From Sphaerolaimus hirsutus (Eukaryota > Nematoda > Chromadorea > Monhysterida > Sphaerolaimidae): a DNA stretch of 64,000 nucleotides. The translations under genes and the position numbers were made by a program. Numbering within the stretch: position 1 is the first letter of the stretch; each line of letters opens with the position of its first letter. The notes under the pieces were generated by a model. It had not been told where the DNA came from and did not search any database. It saw only the letters and a list, made by a program, of their open reading frames with translations. This document shows, in pieces, positions 1 through 13,400 of the stretch. Location: NCBI GenBank assembly GCA_964036195.1, contig OZ038451.1:15938529-16002528 (forward strand). The letters are read 5' to 3'.

Positions 1-783
1 TAAACAGCAATTATTTTTTGATGGTTTTATAAAAAAATTCATATCGTGTCAAAATGGTATTAATCAAAAATATGCTAACAATAACTAACAAAAACGACTC
101 GAGTGTTCAAACATGTGATTTTTACACTATTCTTGGTAAATAAATTTGGGCATGTACTGAAATATCAGATAGCGATAGGTATGCATTTATGTGAGTACTC
201 GATTTAATCAGGTTTTATTCACATCCACATATACCTGTAGGTTTTGTAATTTAAAACTGTTTCGCATAAAATTTTTAGTCTCACTTTACAGCAAAGGTTG
301 TTCCTCTATCTTCAAAAGTGTTTTGAATAAACTGTAGTTCTTCGTTCTGGCATTATTTTTTCCTTTGCAAACTCACTTTGAATAGGTATCTTTCATTGAA
401 ATATTTTCAATTATGAGCATGATTCAGTGGGTTGAATCAAATCAAATACTTACGGATAAATATTAAAAATGAAAGGTTTGGATAGTTTTTGCACATATTC
501 CTTTTTTAGCATTTCAGAACTTCTATTTAGTGAAGCAGTTGTGTTTACTTATGCGGAGTCAAGTATTGTACTTTTTACGTACCTTTTTAATATTTATGTA
601 GTTACTAGCAGTTCACCATGACAAACCTTTGGTCTGATCCTATATATGGGTGCATCGCGTAACATATTATCTGGTGCTTTTTACATGACATGGTGCAATC
701 TGTAGGTTTTTCAAGTCAAAAAGACAAAGGGGGGTAACAGTTTGCTCAAACTAAGTGAAAAATTTCTTAAAAATCAGTATGGA
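1..783. other. No recognisable gene
   Basis: This A+T-rich stretch has no coding pattern that I can support on either strand. It is probably intronic or 5' flanking DNA of the OSBP gene, because the first OSBP exons are not in the window. Confidence 0.5.
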
Positions 784-784
784 A

Positions 785-1437
785 ATACATATACCGAGGC
801 GTCCAATTCTAAAAGTCGACAAGTCCAAAATATGAAAATTTCGAGTTAGGCCCGGAAACGTCATCTGGGGCTACTTCCGCACATTTTTCATCATATTCCA
901 TAAAATTTTTTTCCTCACATGCCCATATGGCATAGTGCCAAATTTGACATTTTTGGGGAAAAATGCAAAAAATTTGGGCAAGAAGTCGACAACTCCACTT
1001 AGTTTTGGGCTAAAAGTCGACAAGTCCATCCTGCGCATTTTTTTATGTGAAAAAAACGCAAGAAATGTGATAAGTCCACTATGGGCACCGATTTCTAAAA
1101 GCCGACAAGTACATAAATTTTCCATAAGGGAGGCGCAACGCGGGCGGGAACAAAAATGTTCTTGCCTGCAAGAAGGCGACAAGTCCATTTCCCTCCCAAA
1201 AACAGTTTTGCTCTGACCGAATGGAATTTTATGGACACCCCATATTTCACATATACGTTGAGATTAAGGGCTGAAAATTTGACACTTTATTGTCAACATA
1301 TGGAACTTAATGGAAAGCATGAGAGAGCAAAATTGGACACGCACCACGGGCCTGGAATTGGGTTTGAAACTTAAAATGCGATTTACTCAAAATCACATTT
1401 TGTGGACTTGTCGACTTTTAGAATTAGACGCCTCATA
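785..1437. mobile_element. TIR element, GAGGCGTC...GACGCCTC
   Basis: The left end reads GAGGCGTCCAATTCTAAAAG and then TCGACAAGTCC. The right end is its near-perfect reverse complement, giving roughly 35-bp terminal inverted repeats. The motif TCGACAAGTCC recurs inside the element. The open frames within are short and look like noise, so this is a non-autonomous element. The flanks share ATATA, but I cannot fix a target duplication. Confidence 0.7.
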
Positions 1438-1544
1438 TATTGGTTAAAATGGGACTCTGGATCCGGATCCCGTTTGAACCCTACATACTAAACCTCTGCC
1501 AGCGTCTAGTGGCTCTTGTACTGGGGTATTCTAGATTTAGACCC

Positions 1545-2452
1545 TCCGGGGGGTTGCATAGATAAATAGCTGAGCAGCCTCCGAGATAGATTGCTGAAAA
1601 AAGTTGGGGGGGTTGCGTGGGTTTGATATGTAGGCTTTTTCAAGGTTTTATAATGGAGAAAAGGAAGAAAAATCGCTAAAAGTGGGTAAAAAATGGCTTA
1701 AATGGGTATATTAGCATACTGTATGTCCTCGAGATACCCCCCTCGAAATACCCTCCTCAAAATGACCACTCTGAACTTATACATCTCCCGCCCTCGAAAT
1801 ACCCCCTCCACAAATTGCGTGTAAAGAGAATGTAGACACAGTTAGTGTTCTGCGTAATACAGAACACACGTTAAAACAATAATTAAGGTTAGAACAATGT
1901 TTGTACCATCTACATACTTATCTATTTATGTCTACAGACATTAATACATAACAGTTATCGTTGCATTTTTCAACCTCAGTACGTAACCAACAACAAATTA
2001 GTACTGGGAGTACAAAAAAAATCTGGCGAAATAATCCCCCCTCGAAATACCCACCCCCGTTTAACTCCCCTCAAAATTTCCACTATCAAAATAAGTTTAG
2101 GGTATTTCGAGGAAATACTGTATATAGTACTAAAAATAAAAATAGTACTAAAAATAAAAGTCCGCTAAAAATATCCAGTTCGACACGTGAACTAGTGATT
2201 TTGGAGGTGAAAACCTATGAAAAGGTATGAAAAATAGCGATTTTGATCAAAAATTGGGCTATAGTTTCTCAAAAATTGCTCCAGATAGATAGATAACTGG
2301 TCGAATTGGGGGGGGGGGGGTTAGAGGATAGTAGGCCAAAAAAATTGCTTCCTTGATAGATAGATAACTGAGCGGCCTCCGGAATAAATAGATAGTTGGG
2401 TGGTTTGGGGCGTAACCCCCTTTCCTACCCTGCTCTTGTGCATTTGAGGCCA
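1545..2452. mobile_element. Degenerate CAGGGGTCT-family element, split by an insertion
   Basis: The left half (1545-1717) and right half (about 2150-2452) match the copies at 9738-10215 and 19026-19491. They share the signature phrases GATAGATAGCTGAGC, CCTCCGGGATAGATAG and GTAGGCTTTTTCAAGG. A TATTTCGAGG element sits between the halves. Neither original end is intact. Confidence 0.6.
1718..2122. mobile_element. TATTTCGAGG inverted-repeat element, copy 1
   Basis: It begins CTGTATGTCCTCGAGATACCC and ends GGGTATTTCGAGGAAATACTG. The interior has CGAAATACCCCC runs and the conserved phrase ATTAGTACTGGGAGTAC. It is inserted inside an older CAGGGGTCT-family element. Better copies lie at 29935-30383 and 39248-39682. 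Confidence 0.65.
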
Positions 2453-2459
2453 TTTTTCC

Positions 2460-3960
2460 GAAACAGCTGCCTGGTCTATTTTCATCATGGGCACGTAGTC
2501 TATAACATAGACAGATGCATTTGGTGAAGATGTCATAATCACGCTGATGTTAAATATTATGTTTGGTACGCTCATCCTAGACTGCTTGTATGGTAACCAA
2601 TTTTTGCATACATATGCGATGCACTCAGTTTTCCTGTTTGTCTACAATACCTTTAAAAAAACTGTTTGCTTACCATGGGGTTGGAAAGGACAGTTGTTAA
2701 CGTTTAAAAAAGGCAAGTATCAAAACTGTACTTTAGGCTGCCGCAATTTTCACTTTTACTTACAGTTTTGCATTAAACAACGTAGTTTTGTATTATACTC
2801 GGCGGGTCATACGCTGTATTTTTTCTGAACGAGACACTCCATGACGTCATATAAAATCAAGATCGTCATTTATCAAATCAAAAAGAGTTCCAGGAAAGAA
2901 ACATTCTTTGGTTGTACGCGACTTCACATTTTTCTTTTTGAATTGTTTGTGATAGTGCTTACATAAGTATCCTGATCTGGCGTTCTCGACTAAGACATAA
3001 GTAATTTTGGGCACCTACTATGCGGTCCGCCGAATATATATAATTTTCGAAACACCCGGGGTTTTTATTTTGAAAAACGTTGTAAAAACACCTGCCATCC
3101 CTAGTGGGAACATTAGTTTTGGCTGCTGTGCCCATTTTTGAGCGATTAGGTTATATTTTGCAACAATTTGAACTGTGTGTTTCTGTCTATTCCGACTTCT
3201 TGTAAATTTGTCATTGGTTAAAATTGATGTTTTTTTATGACCTATAAAGATGCACGCTTGCGGTGTTTTGTCGGCCACAAGGTATGCAAATGTTCACTGC
3301 AGAAAATCTATTTTATTGCATTGGATTGCAACTAGATTTTGCTGAATGGTTGAACACTGTGGCAAAAAGTAGGTATACGTGTATTGTTTTACATTTGCCA
3401 AGTATCCATTTTTCGTGTTTGCAAAACATTGGCAAGAAACTCCTTTAGTGCCTGGTTATGTGTTTGCGTCTGGTATGCTCAGACAGAATAACTGTCACAA
3501 GTCACATATATCCAAACTCGATAGGTAATGGACAGATTGTTTTTTATTCACCTGGTCTTAAGTGCTTGATTTGTAGGAAATGTCATTTTTTCAGTTTGCT
3601 AAAGTCTGATGTGCTTCCGATTAATTATTTTTACGTGGTTTTATGTCGGAAAATATATTTTTCCAAAGATAGTGCCACTAGCATTTTTCTAGAATGTAGC
3701 TATTGATTTCATTCACTGAAATTATACTTCCCAGTTGCCATGGTATCTTAAATTCTAGGTAAATATTTATAATAAAATAACAGTTTTGCAAAGTTCTTTC
3801 ATGACTTCATTTTTCCCTTCATGCACCTAACCCACTGTTTGCTCACGTGCCCTGTAAAAAATTCACATATGCAAAAAACATGTTTATATTGATTTAAATA
3901 AAGTCTGGCGGGCCAACCCAAGCCCGCAGTATGCCATCAGAAGCCAAAATGTAAATCACG
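2460..3960. other. No recognisable gene
   Basis: Only short unconvincing open frames are present. Fragments reading CGGCGG near 2799 and 3030 resemble the termini of the CGGCGGA elements at 17.2 kb and 46.9 kb, so at least part of this is old transposon DNA. Confidence 0.5.
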
Positions 3961-3967
3961 TTTAAAT

Positions 3968-4584
3968 TAGGGTGTCAAATTTCCGTTTTCCGTTTCCGTT
4001 TTCCGCAGGCAAATTTTTTCCGTTTTCCGTGCCGTTTTCCGGCTGCTGAAATTTTTTTTCCGTTTTCCGTTCCGTTTTCCGGCAACTTCTTTTTCCGTTT
4101 CCGTTTTTCCGGCTCATTTTCCGTTTTCCGGCTAAATTTTAAGTTTTTCCGCCTTTTTTCTGTTTACTGCCTCAATTTCCAGTTTTTCCGCCTTTTTTCC
4201 ATTTTCTGCCTCAATTTTCCATTTTTCCGCCTCATTCTATTTTTTTTCTGGCTCAACTTTCTGTTTTCTGATCAGCCAAACTGGTAAAAATTCATGCAGA
4301 TTATCAATGATGTAAAAAAATTTCTGTTTCCAGCAAAATTTCAGCAAATTTTATCCGTTTTCCAGCAAAATTACAGCAAGTTTTTCCATTTCTGTGCAAA
4401 TTTGGTTTTTCTGTTTCCGTTTTTCCAGCCTCTTTTTCCGTTTTCCGGCCGTTGAAATTTTTTTCCGTTTCGGTTTCCGTTTTCCGCCAAGTGCAAATTT
4501 TTTTCCGTTTTCTGTTCCGTTTTCCGGCCGCTGAAAAAATTTTTCCGTTTCCGTTTTCTGTAAAAAATTTTTTTTGACACCCTA
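3968..4584. mobile_element. TAGGGTG hAT-like MITE with TTTCCG payload, copy 1
   Basis: The termini are TAGGGTGTCAAA and TTTGACACCCTA. They are flanked by an exact 8-bp duplication, GTTTAAAT (3960-3967 and 4585-4592). The body is almost entirely TTTCCG and TTTTCCG repeats on the plus strand, with no coding capacity. An 8-bp duplication is the signature of the hAT superfamily; the assignment rests on that and on the short inverted termini. Confidence 0.9.
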
Positions 4585-4763
4585 GTTTAAATCACGTTCA
4601 CTTAAATAATTCCCGGTAGGATGGATTTGCCCATTCATCACCACGTTTTTTATGCATTGTGTTCCTGAATTTTGATGCTTCACAGTGTGCATTGTTATCA
4701 TTTCGTGTGTGTGAGCGCATGTGTGTTTGGATGGGGGCGTGGATAGCAGAAAATTCTAATGCT

Positions 4764-4958
4764 GGTGCCACCAATTCCGGACTCTGTAAAAAGCCCTGTA
4801 AAATGTCAAATGTCATGCAAAGTGTCAAAAGTCATGGAAAATGCCCTGCAAAATGGCGACCGAGTTGCCATTTTGCAGCACATTTTCCATTACTTTTGAC
4901 ACTTAGCATGGCATTTGACATTTTACAGGGATTTTTACAGGTTCTGGGAGTGCCCCCT
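4764..4958 (+). mobile_element. Introner-family element (GGTGCCA...TGCCCCC)
   Basis: It starts GGTGCCACC, continues through GACTCTGTAAAA and AAAATGTCAAATGTC, and has the mirrored arm GACATTTTACAGGG followed by TTCTGGGAGTGCCCCC. Length and arm structure match the element that forms the OSBP intron at 25923-26129. This copy lies upstream of the recognised exons and nothing shows that it is spliced. Confidence 0.75.
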
Positions 4959-5324
4959 GAAAGATTCGAGATAGCACTTTGTCTAGTTACACGTGTGAAC
5001 ATTTATGATTGTTGGAAAACGTTATTTGACCAGAACAAGAAGTCACTTAGGCTTCTTATCGTCTGGATTCTTGAGTAAATTTTTTTTTCAATGATCTCTC
5101 TCTTAGCTCTTATCACTTGCAACTTTTCTTATCACTTGACGGTTCCTCATTGAATCCTGGGTGTAAATTTGATACGGAAAATAGCTGTCCTTTCCTTTCT
5201 CAGTCATTAACTACATCCTAGGGTTGGAACTTGGGAGTAACGTGTTTTTGTTTTGTTGTCAAAACCAACATTCTTTTACGAAAACTTTTTTTTCAAAAAA
5301 AATTCCCAGTATTCATGTGGGATT

Positions 5325-5600
5325 TAGAAGTGATTAAAATGGGGTTAGGGGCTTCAATCTACAGGCTTTTTCAAGGTGTAGAAAGCGAAAAAGCAGAGAA
5401 AAGAAAGAAAAAGCGCTAAAACAGAGGAAAAATTGCTAAAATATGTAAATAGCATATAGATACTGCCAATATAGCCGAATATAGGCAATAAGTTGAATAA
5501 CAAGTGAATATAATGTTGAAAAGGGGCAAAAAATTTAAGGATGTCAGCGATATATACCTAGCTGAGTCGCGCCTGGAATAGATAGACTGTTCCGATCGCT
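5325..5600. repeat. Fragment of CAGGGGTCT-family element
   Basis: The phrases CTACAGGCTTTTTCAAGGTG, AAAAAGCGCTAAAA and TATATACCTAGCTGAG match the interior of the copies at 9738 and 19026. Both ends are lost. Confidence 0.5.
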
Positions 5601-6298
5601 GTTTTAAATGAAGATTTGAGATTAATAACATTCGAAAAGAACTTTGAGCAACCCTACCCCACAGATATGACAGGTCCTTTTGTGTTACTGAGAATGATTG
5701 TGTGTATGAATGTTTACGTAGGCGTCTAGATGATAGGAAAGGCGGTTTTGCTTATGTTGCAAATATGGGGGTTTTCTCGAATTGTTTGCATGCTTATCAT
5801 TTGTCGGGGTTTTTTTAGTCTAGTATGGGCTTTTTTGAACACTTTTCTCAGTTTATTTGCACTCATTAAATTGGTTTTTTTTCACATGGATTTCGTTAAA
5901 GCAACGTGCAAATTGAAAAAACCCTGCCAACGTTTGTGTATGATCATGTGGTATTCATGTTTATTTTTGTACTTCAAGAGAGCCCATTTTATGTTCACTT
6001 TATATTATCTATCTGGGTCGCTTTTCTTCAACTTTGTCTACTCGCTTATCCTATAATTTTTTCCCAAAACCAGAGGTTAGAGTAGAAGCCACATTTAATT
6101 AACCGGGTAAACACAGCTGTGACAAAATATACAGCTAACTTTCAACCTCTTGACTCTACTTTAGTTTTTCATCCTTCAAATAATGTAAATTGTATTCTTT
6201 ACACTTGCCTCAAATATGTCACACTATGTTGATATAAAAATGTTCCATTTTCACAGCTTGCAAGAAACTAAAATAACTTCTACAGTGTATTTCAAAAC

Positions 6299-6565
6299 AT
6301 GCCCCATTCACCAACGGAGAAAACGTGGTACAATCGAAGTTTCAAATTCCGCCAAAATTTGCGCTCGCGCGCCTCTCAAAGTTCCATATCCGATTCACAA
6401 AATCGGCATATTGATTCTACGCGCCCATTATCTGAAACTAGCTCAATGCAGCACGATTTAATTGCTCAAAAAATAGTTGATGACACGCCATTGAAACGGG
6501 TGTACAGACGCAGCGCTACTGCTGTCGGCTGTATTAGAAGTATGGCTGTGGGTGACAGTGAACAG
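6299..6565 (+). CDS. Candidate exon, Ser/Arg-rich, unrecognised
   Basis: An open frame starts at an ATG in the context AAAACATGCC and runs 89 codons to CAG followed by GTGTTTTT, a usable donor. It contains SQSSISDSQNRH and DLIAQKIVDDTP and has coding-like codon variety, but I recognise no family. It precedes the first certain OSBP exon on the same strand. However, it cannot supply the missing first half of the PH domain. It could be an alternative first exon, a nested gene or chance. Confidence 0.3.
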
Positions 6566-6842
6566 GTGTTTTTCTAAGTTCCACTTTTATTGTGCCCACA
6601 GGGTTGCAACGATGTCGTATCCAATATGCAGCATTTTTCAGTTTCAGTGGAAAAACTATTTTACTCACCTTTCACACAGTGTAACAGGAAAAAAATTTAC
6701 TTTACTTTTCTGTACTCAGCTGTGGGTAAAAACTTCAACTGGGTTCAACTTAACTGTGAAAAAAAATTGCATTAACTTTTAACAACTCTGGTATGCTTCA
6801 TTTTTAATCACACACAAAAATTCGTCATCCCCAAAAAATCAA

Positions 6843-7071
6843 AGCCATACGAATGTGCCGCAAGTGGAAATTCATTGTCACCAAGTACCAGTCATTCAAG
6901 CAGAAAAAACACTGATTCAGGTGTAAAATTGGTCAACATTTTGGACAGTTCTGGTGCTAATGGCTCACTTGGCACTGTGCCAAATGGCGAAAATTTGCTC
7001 AATAATAATTATGTGCCTACACTTGGAGAGGCGCCAAATGGTGGGGAGTATGAGTGGAAGTTTTACCGTCC
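6843..7071 (+). CDS. Candidate exon, Ser/Asn/Gly-rich, unrecognised
   Basis: A continuous frame encodes a disordered segment with SLSPSTSHSSRKNTDSG and NGENLLNNNYVPTLGEAPNG. The boundaries are guesses, because no strong pyrimidine tract precedes it. It lies 200 bp before the PH exon but does not contain PH sequence. Like the candidate at 6299 it may be a variant N-terminal exon or noise. Confidence 0.25.
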
Positions 7072-7273
7072 TAGGAGAGTACCGATGTGTGTAAAATGGC
7101 ATTTTTGTTTCTTTTTTTGTTTCGAATCTGTATAATATCATATCATGTATAAATTGAAAATATTATTTCCAAAAGAGGAGGCGTGTCAAACAGTCCCTCA
7201 AAAGGAACGTTCTGTGTCAAATCGTTCCACACCACACCGTTCCGCGACAATCCACAAACAACCCCCCACCCAG

Positions 7274-7479
7274 TTCGCCATCCGAGGTGCGTCACAGCTG
7301 CCGCGGCAGCATCTACCTGGCCAACGCGTTCGTGCACGCCGAGCCCGGCACGCCGCACTTCGTCGTGTCCAGCGCCAAAACGCAGTACCATTTGCGCGCC
7401 GCCAGCGAGGCGGACAGACAAAAGTGGGTCAGTGCCATGCAGTTGGCTAAGCACAATGCTGTGAGGAGGCAGGAAAGTG
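7274..7479 (+). CDS. OSBP: OSBP exon a: C-terminal half of PH domain
   Basis: It encodes EVRHSCRGSIYLANA, then YHLRAASEADRQKWVSAMQLAK, the last strands and C-terminal helix of the OSBP PH domain with its invariant Trp. The acceptor CCCACCCAG at 7273 is inferred; the homologous HSCRG segment is certain. The exon ends in phase 1 at ESG, with donor GTTGGTTT. The next exon then restores ESGDEE, a known OSBP string. An earlier donor GTGAGG at 7461 would break the frame, so it is rejected. Confidence 0.93.
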
Positions 7480-10400
7480 GTTGGTTTAGGGGGGGGGGTA
7501 TTGTTGTTTTGCATGTGTAGATGTGTTTGTGCAAAGTTGTAACTGGTGTGATGGAAGTACTCAGAAGTTGTGTTCGGCGGCAGGGCTTTTCGATATATTT
7601 TTGAGATACGTTTATGTTTGTGTTTATATTTAATTTCACTTACAATATCACAATTTACATTATCACAATCTCGCAGTCACATTTTCTTAGCATCGAATTT
7701 CTGTCTATGTATTTGCTATTTACTTCGTTCTTTATATTACTAAAGGATTATATCAGTTTTTTAGAAGGGTCACACGCGTGAGTTATGGTTGGCACGTTGC
7801 CAACTTGGATACATAAATAACTGGCTGTACAGTACCAAGTTACCTGAATAACAACATGAGCCCAAACTTGCAGACGAAGAGGCAGAAGAGACCCTGATTC
7901 AAAACGAGGGCAGCTTGAAGTCTAGCGCGCGGCACGTGGAGGACATGGACACCATGTTGGCACAGGCGCAAGCGAAAATAGATGAGTTGCAGAGCGTGCA
8001 CAAGATTTTGGGTCGGTTTGACTTCTTCTGTTGTTTTTTTTTGGGGTGCGAGTGGATTTTAGGTTTTGTGTTTTGTGCTGAATCGATTGGTGTCTTTTGA
8101 CGAATTTTGTATTGTGTTTACTTATGAGACAATCGCTGTAATTTTTATTGTGTTTATTTAATTTTGGCGTGACGCTAAGACCTACAATCATTACTTGTCG
8201 AATTTCAAAACCCTGTAGAAGTGCCCGCTAAACGTAAAATGGTATTAAAGTTTGTGGAGTGTTTGTAAAATCGGCACCCGTAAAGTCTATATGCCCGGTA
8301 TGCATTTTCTTCACATTTTACATGTGTCTTATCTAGGGTTGGAAAAAAAACGTTTTTTTAAACTCGATGTTTTTTATTATAAAAAAACGATTTTTTTAAA
8401 AAAACAACGTTTTTTTTAAATAAAAAACGTTTTTTTTGTTAAAACCTCCCAGATGTGACCTTGTGTCAACATATATAGGTATATCAGACAGTGGCAATAC
8501 TCTGTGATGTTATATATGACCATATAATGTCTGTGGAGCCATGGGATAGCATTATAAGTGGTGATTTGTGTCAAAAATATCCATTTTTCGTCGACATATC
8601 GTTCGTATATCGCCTTATAGTCGAATGTTCGTGACTTCAGGTAAAGTTTGGCATGGAATAGTGATCAAACAAGGTTATAAAGGGAGGTTGTTACTTTGAG
8701 AGTGAAGTTACACACTGTGGAGGTACATGGAAGCACATTACCTCAATATTATATACTACAGCAACATATGTCAGCTTATTAACCCATGGTAGCACATAGA
8801 AATGGATACTTTGATACTAAAAATGCCACAAAACCAATGAAAACAACCACCAATGTTAATTTGTGTGTGAAATTGCGCGCTTGCGCGCAAAAATTTTGCA
8901 AAATACTTAGTGCTTAGTACTAAAAATTTCGGCCGATGTTTTTTTTAAAAAAAAAACATTTCGGACGTCATGTTTTTTTAATAAAAAAAACGTTTTTTTT
9001 TTAATAAAAAACGTTTTTAAAAAAACATCGGCCAGCCCTAGTCTTATCTACATAATAAATTTGATCGTAGTAAACATGTCGTGGCATGGCATAGTTAGAT
9101 AGCTGGGACCTTGTGGAGTTATGCCAACCCCCATTGGATACCCCCTTCTCCTACATGCACAGCCCGCCACGGCCAGGAGTTACATTCAGCGCTGGCAGAC
9201 TTGGCCGCCGCCGCGTACGGCCAGGACGGCACGGGCATGAGCGGCGCCGCCAAAAAGAAACTCAAACTAGCCAATGAACGCGCTGCTCTGTTCAAAATTA
9301 CCGCCGATGCTATGACGAATGTTTGTGGGGGGGTGACAATTCGAATTTTTGAAAATGTGGACCCTGGATTGTTTGGAGTGGGTGCCACAATTGCAAAGAC
9401 ACATTATCAAGACAAGTTCACGCGTGGTGACAGTCCCTAACGATAAATTTGCACTTGTAATTAGGTGATCTGGGAAATGCCTGGTATTAGCATGGCGAGG
9501 GCCTAAATAGCATGTAAACCGACTAACATCTGGACCCGGATAGCATGGATTTTCCCCCGATTGGCATCTAGACCCGCATGGCATCTATCCAGTGCCAGAT
9601 GCTAAGCGGGTGGTGGCGTAGATGCCGAGTGGACGGATGGGGCCAGATGCCAAGCGGGTAGGGGGGTCTAAATGCCATGCGGGCGGGCAGGCGGTGGGAA
9701 TGTTGTGAGAACTGATCTCAAACAGCAAACGCAAAGGCAGGGGTCTTCAGGATTTTGGCCCTCGCGGGGGCTGGATAGATAGCAAATCGCTCCGCCGGAG
9801 GGATAGATAGCTGGAAAATTTTTCTGGGGGGGGGCTGGCGGGGGCACAATATATAGGCTTTTTGAAGGTTAAGAAGGCAGAAAGGAGAAAAAATCGCTAA
9901 TAATCAGTTAAAAGTAGCCAAAAGTAGGTATAAAATGGCTCAAAATAGGTATATAACCATGTATATAACTGGAAAGCACGATTTTGAAGGTGAAAAACTA
10001 TAAAAAGGTGCGAAAATTTGTGATTTTGAGCGAAAATTGGGGCAAAATTTCTCAAAAACCACTCCAGATAGATAGATAGCTGAGCGATTTTGGGGGGGGG
10101 GTCTTTGGGGGTAGTAGCCAAAAATTTTGCCTCGGGATAGATAGATAGCTGAGCGGCCTCCGGGATAGATAGATAGCTGGGCAGCCCCCCCAGCCCCCCC
10201 CCTAGGAGACCCCTGCGCAACGGCCAAAGAAGAATGCAATTGCACATAACAGGATGTCCCTTTGTGCTTAGCTCCTGCGCTCAATGTTTGATGTATGACA
10301 CCCCGCCCTCCCCCGCCCACACGGGTGGCAACAGTGGCTCTCAACAGTAGCGTGGTAGCAGCGCCAGTTCAGCGGTAACAGCATCACAAATTCACGGTAG

Positions 10401-13400
10401 TAGCATCACGGCTGCAGGGGGGGGCGACCAGGGGGGGGGGGGTTCAGCTCGATTGGCATGTATACCGACATGGCATCGAGACCGCTTATTATGTGCTGGC
10501 ATGTAGCATGCTTGGCATCTAGCATTGGATAGATGCCAAGTGAGTCTAGATGCCAAGCAGGGTGAAGTACATGCTATGCGGGTCCAGATGCTATGTGGTT
10601 TAGATGCCATGAGGCACTGGCCCATTACAAAGTATTATAAATACGGTAATTAAATATCGGCACAATATCTGAAATGTGTTCACTTTGTAATTTCACAGTG
10701 AGTAATTAAATTAAACCATGTATAAAATAATTTGCCTGAATATCTGTCATTAAATTACTGTATTTGTATTATTTATTGATAAATCACTGAACAATTCATT
10801 GGCCTTTGTGTTTTCTGCGTAAGATCACAGTTCTCACAACATTCCCACCCCCTGCCCGCCCGCATGGCATTTAGACCCCCCTACCCGCTTGGCATCAACG
10901 CCACCACCCGCTTAGCATCTGTCACTGGATAGAAATTGTAGCAAACTGATACATATTTGGCTGTCATGAATTACTTACGCACCACAGAATGTCACAAAGT
11001 AAATACACAAATGTCACTCAATCATGCCTGTGCACTAAAGTTCACGTAAGTGGGCGTGTGCGCTTGGGTCTCGTATTGGGATGGTAACTGGAATATTTAC
11101 GCCTTCGAGTTATTGCGTGGACTTATTTTTCACTCGAGTTTTTCCAGGCTTCGGAGGACTTTGTCGCGATGAGCAAAAATCAAACAGCAAAATGGAAAGC
11201 CCAGGCTGAATTGTGGAAAAGAATGTTCGCCATCGAGCACGAGCAGAGGTTACAGTTGCAGGTGGGAATTTTAAATTGTATTTAAAGTAATAACATCTTT
11301 TATTAGATTTTTAAACACGTCTTTCGGAGTCGATTCGAAACAGGTGTAAGTTTAAATATGGTTGGGGCGATACAACTATCGATAATGTCGAGCTTCTATA
11401 CGTCACTAGATTAGGGTTAAAACGGGACCAGGTTTTCGGGCCGGGACCAGGACCGGGACCAGAAAATTTTCTCATAGGGACCGGGACCGGGACTGGTGCA
11501 TCGTACCGGGATCGCGACCGGGACTGGCCTTTTATTTTTATCGGGACCGGAATCGGTACCGCCTCAGTCCCAGAATTTCGCCGAACCATCTACTCGGGAC
11601 CGGGACTGAGGTATCACAAAAGAGGCGTTTTAAAAGACAATAAAGCCTCTGAAAAGACATAATTATAAATCAACGTTGTTTTTTCATTCCCAGGATATTG
11701 AAAAACAGCGTTTTTTTCATCCCTTATCGGGGCCACCAAAAAAATTCCAGGACTGGGACCGGGACTGGCATTTTTTAGACCCAGCAGCTGTAGGCAACAA
11801 ACACCGCATGGCAACAGCGCTCAGTGCGCAACTGCGTGTGCTCAGTAGGCCACAATCACTGCATGGCAACCGCGGCACACGCACAGTGACCGTAGGCGCC
11901 CGCCAAGCTGGCGCCATGGCGCCACCAACGCATGAGCGGCCGACGCGCTCGCGTCCGGCTGGCGCCATTCCTGCCGCGCGGCCGAGTCCACGCTATTTTT
12001 TTTGTAAAAGGCACGCCGCCGCGTCACACCCATCTTGGCCGCAGCCGCGCAGTCATGTCTGTGGTTCAGCCGCATAACCTGCCCCTCGCATTATCAAACG
12101 TGTAGCCGCATCTGCGCATGAGCATTTTCTTGTATGCGACTGCGCTCATTTAACGTGGGAAACCAATGAAAAATTCATGACATTCTGGTGCAGTGCAGTG
12201 ATTCCGTGATTCAGCTTATTCAGTGATTCCGTGATTCAGCCAATTTATTTTGGCATTTTTGCCCCGCAAAACACACGCGGCGCGCTGATATACTGCCCCC
12301 CCGCGCCGCAGTACGGCTGGCGTCTATTTTTCTACCGCAACTTTGGACGGCGGCGTGGCAGAATGTAGACATGCGCTGCTTCCCCATTGGCGCTGGCTGG
12401 GCGGGCCCCCGCCCATAGGGGATTTTCTGGGTAGCATTTGGGGGGGGGGTCCGCCAAAGTTCGCATGGCTATAACTCTGCAACCACTTGGCGGAATTTGA
12501 CGCAAATTTAACATAATGAGGTTTCAGATCGGGGCGGTATTGAAAATCGAAATCAACTTTCTACGACCCCCCTGACCCGAGATAGGGTGGGTCTGAAAAA
12601 AGGCACATTTTTTTATTTTTTCGCTGTCGCCCCAAACACGCAAACTTTGAATGTCAATAACTCCGTTATTTCACAGCCGATTTTGTTCATTTAACTTCTA
12701 AAATGAAGAAAAATCTTTGGAGATTCCATTTTTGGGTCATTTTGGTAATGTACAATTGCGGTCATATTGATTTGACCCAATTTCTGAATGCCAAATTCTG
12801 AGCAAATTTTTGTATTTGAACATGCTATCATATACTTTAGACCACGAGAACTCATATAAAACAATAATGAGTTCAATATCTCTTTCCAATCAAAAGTTAT
12901 AGCGCATCAAACTTTCCCTCCCATCCACATAAATAACTGCATGAAGAACAAAGCATGCAACTTCAAAACTCCATATCTCGACCATTTCTCAGCCGATTTT
13001 CACCAATGAACACTTAAAATGATCAGAATAACATGGGGATATCGTTTTTTTATCAGTTTATTTGTATAAATTTTCATTATGATAATTTCATTCAAGAGTT
13101 ATCATTGTTTTCTTGTACGGGAGATCTTATACAATACACAGATAATCTGGGAATAAAAATGATATCTCCATGTCATTCTGATCATTTTAAGTGTTCGTTG
13201 GTGAAAATCGGCTGAGAAATGGTCAAGATATGGAGTTTTGAAGTTGCATGCTTTGTTCTTCATGCAGTTATTTATATGACTGGGAGGGAAAGTTTGATGC
13301 GCTATAACTTTTGATTGGAAAGAGATATTGAACTCATTTTTGTTTTATATGAATTCTCGTCATCTAAAGTATATGATAGCGTGTTCAAATACAAAAATTT

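Noticed and set aside
3968..4584. Long frames rich in Lys/Asn/Gly or Phe/Arg over the TTTCCG arrays
   Set aside because: They are translations of simple repeats inside a MITE, repeated identically at 33200-33788.
5730..6056. Hydrophobic 108-codon frame that looks like a membrane protein
   Set aside because: T-rich DNA in this frame automatically gives Phe/Leu/Ile. There is no homology, and no splice sites or start context support it.
7461..7466. Consensus-like donor GTGAGG after LAKHNA in the PH exon
   Set aside because: It would join out of frame. The GTTGGT donor 19 bp later restores ESGDEE and matches the family.
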